A stretch of 64,000 nucleotides of DNA from an uncultured Winogradskyella sp. (GTDB lineage Bacteria > Bacteroidota > Bacteroidia > Flavobacteriales > Flavobacteriaceae). Positions within the stretch are counted from its first letter, which is position 1. Each line of letters begins with the position of its first letter. The notes beneath the pieces were generated by a model. The model was given only the letters and a program-made list of their open reading frames with translations. It had not been told where the DNA came from and did no database searches. The translations under genes and the position numbers were made by a program. The stretch is taken from the NCBI GenBank assembly GCA_913055905.1, contig CAJXLB010000001.1, positions 868,001 to 932,000 of the forward strand, read 5' to 3'. Below, one piece after another: positions 1-8,386 of this stretch.

Positions 1-733
1 TTTGTATAAATTCTGCAAACTCTTTCACTGTAGCCATTTCATCAACTGATAAAGAACCGGTTTTGTTTTTAAGGTTTGCCAAATCTTTCTTGTGTTGGTC
101 AATCTCCAAACCAAGAATGGTAAATACAATGCCCTTGGTTAAAAGACGTCTCACCAAGCCCTCTTGTTTAATGGCGTTTAGTTGTTTAATACGTTCTGCA
201 ATAGTCAAATTGTATGAGCCAATATAGTAATAGGAGGAAGACCCATTATTTGGCATAAAGGTTTGCAGCAAACGCTCCCGTAAAATAAGGTCGTTTTCTC
301 GTTCTTTTTCTACAGCTCGTGTATTAACCATTATAACTGAAGTGCAAACACGTTGATTTTTCTTAAAAATTAAACCCGTATTTTGAGGTGGCTCATTAGA
401 GAAAATACCCGTTTGGAATTGCTCTAAATTGTGCTTGGCATCCTTGTCCTTAAAATTGAAGGTCAAATGACCCTGTGTTACATAAATAAAGTAAATGGGA
501 TTCACGTCCAAGGCATTATATTCAAAGCAAAGGTCTTCTTTTGGCCTGATGTCAAAATCAATAAAAGAAATATTCTTATTGATGGAAGAACCAATGATTT
601 CACCTTGAAATTTATTGTTATTAACATTTAAGGAATATTCTTTATTTAAAATGTTTAAAACTCCTCCAAGCTCTTGTTGTAAATTATTGAATAGTACTTC
701 TATTTTGTTTGCGTTTAATGAAATATTGTGCAT
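1..733 (-). CDS. AraC-family regulator, N-terminal part (truncated by window edge)
   Basis: An open frame reads from ATG at 733 to the window edge without a stop (about 244 codons). It begins MHNISLNANKIE and contains a sensor-like region with VTQGHLTFNF and IFKKNQRVCTSVIMVNTRAV. Near the edge it reads LSVDEMATVKEFAEFI, which resembles the linker just before the helix-turn-helix domain of many flavobacterial AraC-type regulators. The DNA-binding domain itself would lie outside the window, so the family call is inferred. About 190 bases without a gene separate it from the histidine kinase gene on the same strand. No ligand can be proposed. Confidence 0.6.
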   Translation of the reverse strand, partial: MHNISLNANKIEVLFNNLQQELGGVLNILNKEYSLNVNNNKFQGEIIGSSINKNISFIDFDIRPKEDLCFEYNALDVNPIYFIYVTQGHLTFNFKDKDAKHNLEQFQTGIFSNEPPQNTGLIFKKNQRVCTSVIMVNTRAVEKERENDLILRERLLQTFMPNNGSSSYYYIGSYNLTIAERIKQLNAIKQEGLVRRLLTKGIVFTILGLEIDQHKKDLANLKNKTGSLSVDEMATVKEFAEFIQ

Positions 734-921
734 AATGTTGATAGTTTAGTTCTGTTGTAGTAATAAGATGCCATTATTACTTGGATTAGGTGTTATACAA
801 TTGCAGTTTAATCTTGCACTATTACACTTTATGAAAGAATTAGTGCATTTTTTTTAGCCTTTTTAGAAGTTATAATGCAGATTTGGCCAAGAAATGTTTT
901 AATAGCCTAGAGAATAGTACT

Positions 922-3522
922 TTATTGCACAGGTAAGAAAATGGTAAAGGTAGCGCCTTTTCCCAGAGTGCTATTGGCGAGTATATGTCCTTTATGATTC
1001 TCAACTATTTTTTTGCAAATAGCTAAGCCTATACCGGTGCCTTCATATTCGTCGCGTTGATGAAGTCTTTCAAACAGCTTGAAAATTTGATCCTTATACA
1101 ATGGGTCAAATCCAATGCCATTATCTTTAATTTCTAGGAAATGATAGTGGCGATGTCTTTTATTAAATGCCTCTTTTATCGCCGTTTTGGATAATTGCTT
1201 TGAGGAAATTTCAATGGTGCAATTTCCATTCGGATTTCTGTATTTAATAGCGTTACTAATAATGTTTGCAAATAGTTGTTCCATTTGAAAAGGAATACCC
1301 TTAAGCCTTGGTAGATTTTTATAATCAATAGTTACATTGTCATCATGTAACTCCTCAGGCAAGTCTGAAATGATGCCATCGATGATGTCGTTTAAATTAA
1401 CTTCCGTTAACATCTCATTTTGATTGCTTAGTCTTGAGTATGATAACAGATACTTTATGAGGGTTTGCATTCTGTTGGCGGCATTAGCCACTCTCTTAAA
1501 GTATAATGTTCCCTTTTCAGATAAACGTTGGGCTTCGATTTCTAGAATTCTGGAAATAAAAAGCTGGATTTTACGTGTAGGTTCTTGCAGGTCATGGCTT
1601 ACCACACGGTTAAATGATTCTAGCTCTTGGTTAATACGTTCCAGGGCCATATTCTTATCCCGTAGTTTCTTGTTTACAAGTACATCGTTGGTAATGTCTC
1701 TTACTACACCAATAGAAACGGGACGTTCCTTTCTGTAGCTGCGTTGGGAGTTTAAATATAGATGCTTAATGTGCCCTTCCTTGGTAATAACCCTATAAGC
1801 ATGTACATCTGAATGGCCTTCTTCCTTGGTCTGTAGTTGCATTTTTTCGTACAAATCACGGTCCTCTGGATGTATAAGGCTTTTATATTTTTCGTGAGTC
1901 ATGGTAAAGGCGTTAGGCTCGTAACCTAAGATGCGGAAAAAATTATCCGAGACTATGGCTTCTCCTGAATCCAAATACCAGATATAACTACCAATTTTGG
2001 CAACCGATTCAGCATCCTTAAATATCGAATTTTGAGTTGCTAGGGCTTCATTGAGGGCCTGCATTTCTTTCGTAATCTGCACTTCGTGTGTAATATCCCT
2101 CATCGTTGCGGTTACGCCATCATCTAGTTTTATGGCTGTGACTTCAAAAACGTGCCTTAACAAACGAGTGTTATGATGTGCTTTATAAATGACCTTGATA
2201 CCTTCTTCAATGGCTCTAACCAAGTTTTCAAACGTGCCATTTTCAAAAATTTCAGGAAAAACAGTTGATGCTTTCTGCCCTTTAATGGTTTCTGGGATGT
2301 CTCCGATTAAAGGGGTAATAGCGTCGTTAGCATAAACAATTTTAAAATCTACTATAGTTTTTTGGTCGTTCCTAAGGGCTTTAAAATGAACAACTATATT
2401 GGAAATGCTTTTGAAAATATTATTTAATAAGGCCTTGTTGTCTAGGAGATGAAGATTTTGCTTGCTTAAACGTTCATAAAGCTCTCGCTCCTTTAAGGCT
2501 GACTTATAGTCTTCCGTAATATCTATGGAGCTGGTTAATATACCATCATTTAGATATGACGCTGTAGTAGAAATCCAGAGTGACTTGCCATGACGTTTAA
2601 TTTGTTTTTTAAACGTATGTGTGCTCTTGTCGTTATAGGTTGTTAAAAGGTTGTCAAATAGGTCTTCGGATAAGTCTAAGAATAGATGTTCTAGTAATTG
2701 GGTATTGGTTGTTTTTCCAGAGGTCTCGTTTTCTTCAGACTTTAGGGAATGGTTTGTAAAGTCTATATTGAAATCGATTATTTCCCCATCATCATTGAAT
2801 ATGGGCTTGTAATAGCTTATGAGGGTTTGGGAGTTGAACAATATTTGTTGTAATAATAGGTTTGCCTTTTCCTTTTTTCTTCTAGACAGGTTGATTTTAA
2901 GAAATGATAATACAAAGACTGCAAGGCAAAAAATTATAAGTATTGCAGATAGCTGAGGCGTGAAATAGGAATGGGCTTCTCTTTGTTGCTTTGCTCTTAA
3001 AAGGGCGAGTTGGGTCTCTTCTTTTAAGTTAGCTATTCCACCCTTAAGATTTTCAATTTTAGTGTCTAAATCGCTTAGGCTTATTTCCGTAATGTTTTGC
3101 GAAACAGAATTTGAGGTCGTATCGGAAGTAGGGAAGAGTTCTTCCACTTTAGCATCAATAATTGCAGTGCCCAGTTTTAGGTCCTCTAGGTCTTTTGGTT
3201 TAAACTGCACATTGAGACTTAAACTATCCAGTTCTCTTATAAGAGCTTGGATGTTTCCTATTGCTTGGTAAGGTGTTGTCCTTGATTTGGGTTTGTAGGT
3301 TGAAAGTTGACGATAACTAACAGCGCGAAGGGTTTCTAATTGCGTTGTTATTAAATTGAGGTTGTTATTGATAGCGTTATTTCGCGATATGGCTTGGGTC
3401 GATGAAGTCAGTACTTTAACTTGCTCACTAAAGCGAACTATTAGAAAAGTTAATAATAGGACCGAAATGATAAGGAGTGCATTGAAAAATCGAGAAGAGT
3501 TGATCCACTTTTTTAAAGTCAT
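922..3522 (-). CDS. Membrane PAS-domain sensor histidine kinase
   Basis: This 866-residue kinase probably autophosphorylates in response to an unknown signal. A first membrane segment lies at about residues 14-31 and a second at about 187-210. They enclose a mostly helical extracytoplasmic region of about 155 residues, reminiscent of CHASE3-type sensors. Several PAS-like regions follow, the clearest being the third with GYEPNAF and IHPEDRDLYEKM. The HisKA box SHDLQEP has its His near residue 643. The ATPase domain shows an N box (NAIKYRNPNG, about 757), DNGIGF (about 800) and GTGIGL (about 828). It starts 11 bases after the stop of the response-regulator gene, so the two are probably co-transcribed and form a phosphorelay pair. 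There is no fused receiver domain. Confidence 0.9.
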   Translation of the reverse strand: MTLKKWINSSRFFNALLIISVLLLTFLIVRFSEQVKVLTSSTQAISRNNAINNNLNLITTQLETLRAVSYRQLSTYKPKSRTTPYQAIGNIQALIRELDSLSLNVQFKPKDLEDLKLGTAIIDAKVEELFPTSDTTSNSVSQNITEISLSDLDTKIENLKGGIANLKEETQLALLRAKQQREAHSYFTPQLSAILIIFCLAVFVLSFLKINLSRRKKEKANLLLQQILFNSQTLISYYKPIFNDDGEIIDFNIDFTNHSLKSEENETSGKTTNTQLLEHLFLDLSEDLFDNLLTTYNDKSTHTFKKQIKRHGKSLWISTTASYLNDGILTSSIDITEDYKSALKERELYERLSKQNLHLLDNKALLNNIFKSISNIVVHFKALRNDQKTIVDFKIVYANDAITPLIGDIPETIKGQKASTVFPEIFENGTFENLVRAIEEGIKVIYKAHHNTRLLRHVFEVTAIKLDDGVTATMRDITHEVQITKEMQALNEALATQNSIFKDAESVAKIGSYIWYLDSGEAIVSDNFFRILGYEPNAFTMTHEKYKSLIHPEDRDLYEKMQLQTKEEGHSDVHAYRVITKEGHIKHLYLNSQRSYRKERPVSIGVVRDITNDVLVNKKLRDKNMALERINQELESFNRVVSHDLQEPTRKIQLFISRILEIEAQRLSEKGTLYFKRVANAANRMQTLIKYLLSYSRLSNQNEMLTEVNLNDIIDGIISDLPEELHDDNVTIDYKNLPRLKGIPFQMEQLFANIISNAIKYRNPNGNCTIEISSKQLSKTAIKEAFNKRHRHYHFLEIKDNGIGFDPLYKDQIFKLFERLHQRDEYEGTGIGLAICKKIVENHKGHILANSTLGKGATFTIFLPVQ

Positions 3523-3533
3523 ATAGGCTTAAT

Positions 3534-3965
3534 TTAAATCCTAAGGAGAAAATTATCCTTATTCAGTGCTGAGGTATGATACTGCCAATTGATTTTCATG
3601 ACTTTTGCTATAAGTTGTTTTAAATCTTTAAAACGGTTTGGTTTATTAATATAAATGTTAGCTCCTTTGATAAAAGTTTGTTCAATGTCCTCTTCCGAAG
3701 AAGATGTTGAGTAGATGGCCACGACTAAATCTTTGAGTTTGGAATGGCTCCGTATAGTCTCTAGACATTGGAAACCATCTTTTTTTGGCATTTTTAAATC
3801 AAGGAATACAATTTCTGGTAAGGTAGTATCTCTGTCCAGCAGGTATTTTATTAAGCTTTCACCATCTTTAAAGAGGGTAAGATGAGTGTTGATCTTAACC
3901 TCTTCTATGGCCTCTTGAAATAACAATCTATCATCTGCATCGTCGTCGGCTAATACAACTTTCAT
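3534..3965 (-). CDS. Single-domain CheY-like response regulator
   Basis: A stand-alone receiver domain of 143 residues. It has the acidic triad near the N-terminus (LADDDADD), the phospho-acceptor Asp at about residue 56 in FLDLKMP, Ser/Thr at about 86-87 in IYSTSS and the conserved Lys-Pro near 108. It resembles Rcp1-type regulators. The frame is open further upstream but would overlap the AraC gene, so I start at MKVVLADDD. An ATG three codons earlier (3974) is equally possible. It has no output domain, so it probably acts through protein contacts or as a phosphate shuttle. It sits between an AraC-type protein and a PAS histidine kinase, all on the minus strand with short gaps. Confidence 0.87.
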   Translation of the reverse strand: MKVVLADDDADDRLLFQEAIEEVKINTHLTLFKDGESLIKYLLDRDTTLPEIVFLDLKMPKKDGFQCLETIRSHSKLKDLVVAIYSTSSSEEDIEQTFIKGANIYINKPNRFKDLKQLIAKVMKINWQYHTSALNKDNFLLRI

Positions 3966-3996
3966 AATTTCCATGATTCGAGGTTTAACTATTGAA

Positions 3997-4551
3997 CTAT
4001 TGTGATTGCTTTTGGCGTTTTGCCATGATAGCTTGAAATGAGGATGGTGTAAGACCTGTAGATTTTTTAAACTGCCTTGATAAATGCGCCACACCACTAT
4101 AATCTAGGCGATAAGCTATTTCAGTTAAGGTCAAGGTATTTTCTATGAGTAAGTTTTTAGCGAGGTCTATCTTTTTTAGTATAATGAAACTTTCAATAGA
4201 CGTATGGGTAACTTCAGAAAATGTTTGAGATAAATGGGAGTAGGAGTAATTAAGTTGCTTAGAGAGATAATCGGAAATGTTCTCCTTACCGTTTACAGCA
4301 TCCATAGCTATCCATTGGTTAATACTGCTCTTAATGGTATTAACTAGTGCAACCTTCGGGTTTTCTATAATTTCAATGGCATATTTGGACAAGGTCTTTT
4401 TGAGTTTGTCTTCTTGTTGCTTATCCAAATGGGAATTTATGGAAATTTCTGAGCTGTTTGGTAAGTGAAAATCCAAACCCAGTTCAGTCAATTTTTCGTG
4501 TAAAATTTGTTTTACAACTTTATCATATTCGTATGCAATATTTAACGTCAT
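3997..4551 (-). CDS. Short AraC/XylS-type helix-turn-helix protein
   Basis: A 184-residue protein with an AraC DNA-binding domain in its C-terminal half. Two helix-turn-helix units are visible: ISDYLSKQLNYSYSHLSQTF and LTEIAYRLDYSGVAHLSRQF, the latter followed by the typical KKSTGLTPSSF. The first about 75 residues match no sensor domain I recognise. It lies 31 bases upstream of the response regulator and likely heads the regulator-kinase operon. AraC proteins of this short kind recur in Bacteroidota beside receiver-kinase pairs (from memory). Whether it controls this operon or acts as its output cannot be read from the sequence. Confidence 0.82.
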   Translation of the reverse strand: MTLNIAYEYDKVVKQILHEKLTELGLDFHLPNSSEISINSHLDKQQEDKLKKTLSKYAIEIIENPKVALVNTIKSSINQWIAMDAVNGKENISDYLSKQLNYSYSHLSQTFSEVTHTSIESFIILKKIDLAKNLLIENTLTLTEIAYRLDYSGVAHLSRQFKKSTGLTPSSFQAIMAKRQKQSQ

Positions 4552-4709
4552 TAGCTCTTATTATAGCCTTTGCCGTTAATAGCGACTCCCAGGCATTTCA
4601 CTAATGAGCAAGTTAAGGATAATTAAGCAAAAATGCCAATATGGCGATTTAGCTTAAGTTAAGTCCTTTCAATTTAAGTAAGTAAATCATTCCCTTGTGC
4701 TAGTTAAAA

Positions 4710-5042
4710 CTAAAAATTTTTGGAGTTCTGCTTTACGTTCTTTTTTGGAACGGAATTAAAAAATTCTGCCAGCTCCGTGGAACTAGAAGGATTGTAGTTT
4801 ACCAAAGCCGTTCCTTTAATGTTCTGTGAGGCCTCTACAACATACAAGACAGACATATCTGATGGATTGCTAATACCTTCGAACCTATGCTGGGCAACAA
4901 TACTGATGTCCTCAGGTTTTAGGATTTGGTGTGTCTTAATATGTATCAAGCCTTCATCAGAGATTTTAAAATGGTCAGTATAACCTCTGGAATTGTAATA
5001 ATCTATATAGTCGCTCGATGAATTTAAATTGTTTTGTTTCAT
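4710..5042 (-). CDS. Small conserved Bacteroidota protein (RFEG/DMS-VLY type)
   Basis: A 110-residue soluble protein without signal or membrane segment. It has the pattern YYNSRGYTDHF, then LKPEDISIVAQHRFEG and SNPSDMSVLYVVEA. I recall similar proteins of about 90-110 residues in Bacteroidota databases, often mislabelled phosphoribosylpyrophosphate synthetase. There is no PRPP synthetase motif here and the enzyme name should not be transferred. The C-terminal tail is Lys/Asn-rich. It is a lone minus-strand gene just past a strong hairpin terminator. Function unknown. Confidence 0.7.
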   Translation of the reverse strand: MKQNNLNSSSDYIDYYNSRGYTDHFKISDEGLIHIKTHQILKPEDISIVAQHRFEGISNPSDMSVLYVVEASQNIKGTALVNYNPSSSTELAEFFNSVPKKNVKQNSKNF

Positions 5043-5058
5043 AATTTGATTTTTAATA

Positions 5059-5098
5059 AAAAGCGAAGCTTTCTCCGTGTAAAAGAAAGTTCGCTTTT
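5059..5098 (-). terminator. Rho-independent terminator of the YtxH/holin-like operon
   Basis: The arms AAAAGCGAA(G)CTTTC and GAAAGTTCGCTTTT pair over 14 bp with one bulge and an 11-nt loop. On the minus strand the stem is followed by a T-rich tract. It lies about 140 bases beyond the last gene of the 5240-6141 operon and just before the start of the 4710-5042 gene. The symmetric A and T flanks could let it work in both directions. Confidence 0.7.
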
Positions 5099-5239
5099 CT
5101 TCTAACTAACTAAACTATCAATTAAGATAAGTGTCATAATAAAAAATAGGATGTCAATAAGGTTAGGGATTTGGCTATATTCTTATCACTTCAAACTGTC
5201 TGTTTTAGAAAATAATTATCAGTTGACAACCCATTTAAA

Positions 5240-5458
5240 TTAATGTTGTCTTTTAAACAGCATCTTAACAAGTAATACAATGCCGTATTTTTTTACACTG
5301 GCTAAAAGGGTCGAGACCAAATTAGCGGGTTGCAACTCTCTTTTTAATTTGTGCTGTATGAGTTGCAGTTCTTCTGATGCAATTTGTTGCCTAAGCTTTA
5401 ATACTTTAAGGTCGCGTTTTATTTCGGCTTGTGAATTATATATTCTTTTTGTCTTCAT
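5240..5458 (-). CDS. Small helical protein, last gene of YtxH/holin-like operon
   Basis: A 72-residue basic protein. Residues 9-45 are a predicted amphipathic helix rich in Lys, Leu and Gln (EIKRDLKVLKLRQQIASEE). A short hydrophobic segment follows (YGIVLLVKMLF). It is separated from the holin-like gene by 3 bases and is surely co-transcribed. I recall similar small proteins (a DUF6327-like family) in the same position in other Flavobacteriia, but cannot confirm the assignment. It may be a membrane-peripheral partner of the two upstream proteins. Confidence 0.7.
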   Translation of the reverse strand: MKTKRIYNSQAEIKRDLKVLKLRQQIASEELQLIQHKLKRELQPANLVSTLLASVKKYGIVLLVKMLFKRQH

Positions 5459-5461
5459 AAT

Positions 5462-5809
5462 TTAATCAAAGAAATTTTTAGAAAGTTTTCGTATCACAGC
5501 GCGCTCTATCCTGTGTTTAAATAAAAAGGTAATTCCAATTATAAACACAAATAAGAATCCAACCAAAAAGAAGCCTAAAGCAGCGTCTTCAAAGAATTCA
5601 CTTAAAAATATGGCTAATCCTATTGCAAAGAACAACAGGCTTAAGAGTGCCAAGCTTCCAAAAGCAACGAGTTTAACAACATCTGAAATTATTAAACTCA
5701 ATTGCTGAAAAACCTTAAGCTCTACATATTTGAAGAGACATTTAAGATAGGATTCTCCTGCATCTGTAGCTTCAATCCTAGTCTCATTTAAAGCTTCTAA
5801 AAGTCCCAT
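5462..5809 (-). CDS. Phage-holin superfamily-like membrane protein
   Basis: 115 residues with two adjacent membrane helices (about 45-70 and 77-97) separated by an acidic turn (EFFEDAALGF). The N-terminal part is a helical cytoplasmic region and the C-terminus is basic. This matches the Bacteroidota 'phage holin family' architecture found beside YtxH proteins. It is not prophage evidence here, because no phage genes are near. Its start codon overlaps the stop codon of the YtxH gene, which indicates translational coupling. Probable role: envelope stress or membrane integrity (inference from context). Confidence 0.8.
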   Translation of the reverse strand: MGLLEALNETRIEATDAGESYLKCLFKYVELKVFQQLSLIISDVVKLVAFGSLALLSLLFFAIGLAIFLSEFFEDAALGFFLVGFLFVFIIGITFLFKHRIERAVIRKLSKNFFD

Positions 5810-6141
5810 TATGATTTTTGAAGATTTTTATTCTTCTTCTTAAGATCGGCCAAAGTCTTTTCTAAAGATGAAATAACATCTTCCGCTTTGTAACTAGCAT
5901 CGGTCACCAAAGATTCTATTTCTTCATTCAGTGAAGCTCGTTTTGGTGCCATGGTAGCCACGGCTTTTTCTTTTAATTCTCTGGACGATTCAATTAAGGC
6001 ATCTTTTGTGTCTTGTGCCTTATCAGCTATTTTTTGACGTGTTACAGAACCTTTGTCCGGTGCATATAAGACACCTATTACAGCTCCTATTGCTGTTCCT
6101 GCTAAAAGTCCTAAAAACGTATTGTTGTTTGTGTTATTCAT
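5809..6141 (-). CDS. YtxH domain-containing protein
   Basis: 110 residues. The N-terminal hydrophobic Gly/Ala segment FLGLLAGTAIGAVIGVLYAPDKG is the YtxH hallmark, including the YAPDKG turn. It is followed by a long charged coiled-coil-prone region with repeating Lys/Asp/Glu (KIADKAQDTKDALIESSREL). YtxH proteins are general-stress proteins in Bacillus, and in Bacteroidota they commonly precede a holin-like membrane protein, as here. It is the first gene of a three-gene operon. I see no TAnnTTTG element in the 180 bases upstream. Confidence 0.88.
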   Translation of the reverse strand: MNNTNNNTFLGLLAGTAIGAVIGVLYAPDKGSVTRQKIADKAQDTKDALIESSRELKEKAVATMAPKRASLNEEIESLVTDASYKAEDVISSLEKTLADLKKKNKNLQKS

Positions 6142-6323
6142 AAATAATATGTTTTAATGTTACATCTGTTACATCAGGAATATAAGATGCATAACACATT
6201 TCTCTTGGCACTATTAATTTTAAATTTAACCCAATAGGTTTTACAGAAAGAAGCAATACTTATAGAGATTGTGTCAATGTAATAAGGAGAAGTTTTTTAT
6301 CTTATTGGAAATAGAAAGAAGAT

Positions 6324-7676
6324 ATGATTGAAGTTATGAATCCAACAAATAATAAAATAAAGCAAACATACGCCTACCAAAGTGATGAGGTCGTTTTAAA
6401 TACAATTGAAAAGGCGTACGAGTGTTTTCAAGAATGGAAAAAAACGCCCATCACCAACAGGTTGGAGTTGTTAAAGAATTTATCAAATCTCTTAGCTGAG
6501 AGGAAAGCGCAATATGCAAAGTTAATGACCCTAGAAATGGGTAAGCCAATTTCGCAAAGCCTAGCGGAGATAGAAAAATGCATATGGGCATGTAATTTCT
6601 ATGAAGTTAATGCCGAACAATTCTTGGCCGATGAGTTAATAGAAACCGATGCCGACGAAAGTTTTGTAAGTTACGACCCAATGGGCAGCCTTTTGGCTAT
6701 TATGCCTTGGAATTATCCCTTTTGGCAGGTTATTCGTTTCGCCGTACCGAACATCACCGCGGGCAATACCGTAATTCTAAAACATGCCAAAAACGTAACA
6801 GGTTGTAGCGATGCCCTCGTTGAGCTTTTCAAAGATGCTGGTTATCCTTCGGGTTGTCTACAAAATGTAAAGATTGAACACGAGCAGGTAGAATTAATAA
6901 TTTCAGACAACAGAATACAAGGTGTTACGTTAACAGGAAGCGAAGAAGCTGGCCGTGCTATAGCAACTTTAGCAGGGAAGTATCTGAAGAAAAGCGTATT
7001 GGAACTTGGTGGCAATAATGCCTGTATCGTTTGGGAAGATGCCGACTTAGAGAAACATATTAGTACTATGGTAAACGCGCGGATGCAAAATGCAGGTCAG
7101 AGTTGTATAGCTGCCAAACGTTTTATTGTACTTGAATCCATATATGACGATTTTAAAAAAGCATTCCAAATTGAACTTGAAGGGCTTAAAGCTGGAGACC
7201 CATTGGATGAAAAAACCGAAATTGGTGTCTTGGCAAAACCAGAGCTTGTAGAGAACGTTCAGAAGCAAATTCGTTTATCCGTTAATGAAGGTGCCACAGT
7301 TATATTTGGGAATGAAATCAATAAAAACTTTCAGGAACCAACCATTGTCGAAGATGTGCGCCCAGGTATGCCATTATTTGATGAAGAAGTTTTTGGTCCT
7401 ATAGCATCCTTGATCAAAGTAAAAACACGAGAAGAATCTATAGAAATGGCTAGAAATTCAAAATTTGGATTGGGCACTATGTTGTTTACAAACGATATCG
7501 AAGCCGCAAGGAAAATCATCGGAGACATACCGGACGGTGCGTTTTTTATTAACGATATGGTAAAATCGGACCCTAGATTACCATTTGGTGGTACTAAGGC
7601 ATCTGGTTATGGCAGGGAATTGTCTAAAGAAGGAATGTTGGAATTTGTAAACAGAAAAACAGTTTACATTAAATAA
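6324..7676 (+). CDS. NAD(P)-dependent aldehyde dehydrogenase, succinate-semialdehyde type
   Basis: 450 residues, the usual length for compact succinate-semialdehyde dehydrogenases. It oxidises an aldehyde, probably succinate semialdehyde, to the acid. Visible motifs: MPWNYPFW near 127, cofactor-binding Lys at about 153 (KHAKN), VTLTGSEEAG at 201, general-base Glu227 in LELGG, catalytic Cys261 in NAGQSC, EEVFGP, and LPFGGTKASGYGRE near the C-terminus. No partner genes such as a GABA aminotransferase are adjacent, so the substrate is inferred from family resemblance. It stands alone on the plus strand, between operons transcribed the other way. Confidence 0.88.
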   Translation: MIEVMNPTNNKIKQTYAYQSDEVVLNTIEKAYECFQEWKKTPITNRLELLKNLSNLLAERKAQYAKLMTLEMGKPISQSLAEIEKCIWACNFYEVNAEQFLADELIETDADESFVSYDPMGSLLAIMPWNYPFWQVIRFAVPNITAGNTVILKHAKNVTGCSDALVELFKDAGYPSGCLQNVKIEHEQVELIISDNRIQGVTLTGSEEAGRAIATLAGKYLKKSVLELGGNNACIVWEDADLEKHISTMVNARMQNAGQSCIAAKRFIVLESIYDDFKKAFQIELEGLKAGDPLDEKTEIGVLAKPELVENVQKQIRLSVNEGATVIFGNEINKNFQEPTIVEDVRPGMPLFDEEVFGPIASLIKVKTREESIEMARNSKFGLGTMLFTNDIEAARKIIGDIPDGAFFINDMVKSDPRLPFGGTKASGYGRELSKEGMLEFVNRKTVYIK

Positions 7677-7689
7677 ACCCTATTTTAAA

Positions 7690-8028
7690 TTAATTTCCTT
7701 TTTTCTCCGGCGGAAGATTGGCACGGCGAGGTTCTTCGAGATGTTCTTTTGTTTCGCCGCCTTGCCCATATAGACTATTTTCTTCGTCCCTTAATGACGT
7801 CGCTTTCTTGTCAGACCTATTTGGCTTTGGTACATCTAAATCGTTACCCGTAAAGTCATTTGTTTCTTTGCGTCTCAGCAAAAGAATATCGTCCTCTCTT
7901 TTTAGGGATAAGCCTTTTTTTCCAATAGCGAAGAAATCGTCTTCTGTGATATTTGGATTATAGGGAACTGCTTTAACTTTAGTTCTGTTTAATTCTTTTT
8001 TCTTGGTGTTGTTTTCTTTGCCACTCAT
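7690..8028 (-). CDS. Small hydrophilic conserved protein
   Basis: 112 residues, highly charged and probably disordered. The recognisable core is TNDFTGNDLDVPKPNRSDKK followed by LRDEENSLYGQGGETKEHL. I recall short proteins with an FTGNDLDVP segment and a DEEN-Y-GG ending across Bacteroidota, always without assigned function. It is first of a compact minus-strand set only in position: it lies downstream of the ribosome hibernation gene, 21 bases after that start-to-stop unit. It may be co-expressed under stress with it (inference). Confidence 0.65.
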   Translation of the reverse strand: MSGKENNTKKKELNRTKVKAVPYNPNITEDDFFAIGKKGLSLKREDDILLLRRKETNDFTGNDLDVPKPNRSDKKATSLRDEENSLYGQGGETKEHLEEPRRANLPPEKKGN

Positions 8029-8049
8029 AATATTGTCTGTGGGGTTTAA

Positions 8050-8346
8050 TTATTTTTCTAAGGTCTCTTTACGTTTTTTAAGTTGCTGTTCCAGCTGATT
8101 GATAGTCTCCGTAATCGCAGATGCAAAGGATTTGGAATTGGTTGAGGCGAAGACGCGAGGTCCAGGCATACTCAATCTGATATCACAAATCTGTTCTTCA
8201 TTGTCCGTTCTGTTTTGGGATTTAAAAAATACGTCTGCTCTGTGAACGAAATCATATTTCCTTTCTAACTGCTGAAGTTTTTCAGTAGCAAATGACTCTA
8301 AGCGTTGGCTAGAGGAAACTTCGTCATATTCAAAAATGATTTGCAT
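8050..8346 (-). CDS. hpf: HPF/RaiA-family ribosome hibernation factor, short form
   Basis: 98 residues, the size of short HPF/YfiA proteins that bind the 30S decoding centre and silence ribosomes in stationary phase or stress. The family beta-alpha-beta-beta-beta-alpha pattern is visible: MQIIFEYDEVSSSQRLESFA, KLQQLERKYDFVHRADVFF, then QICDIRLSMPGPRVFA and a final helix SFASAITETINQLEQQLKKR. No long-form C-terminal dimerisation domain is present. Neighbours are a small hydrophilic protein and an F420-reductase-like enzyme, all minus strand. RaiA and HPF subtypes cannot be separated here. Confidence 0.88.
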   Translation of the reverse strand: MQIIFEYDEVSSSQRLESFATEKLQQLERKYDFVHRADVFFKSQNRTDNEEQICDIRLSMPGPRVFASTNSKSFASAITETINQLEQQLKKRKETLEK

Positions 8347-8386
8347 GAGTTGTGTTTTTAAGGTTAAACATTTAAAATATTTAGTG

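Noticed and set aside
3966..4097. Longer N-terminus for the response regulator
   Set aside because: It would overlap the AraC gene by about 100 bases, and the receiver fold begins exactly at MKVVLADDD.
4710..5042. Phosphoribosylpyrophosphate synthetase
   Set aside because: Database name for such small proteins, but no PRPP-binding motif and only 110 residues.
5462..5809. Prophage remnant suggested by the holin-like gene
   Set aside because: No other phage gene nearby, and the YtxH/holin-like pair is an ordinary Bacteroidota stress operon.
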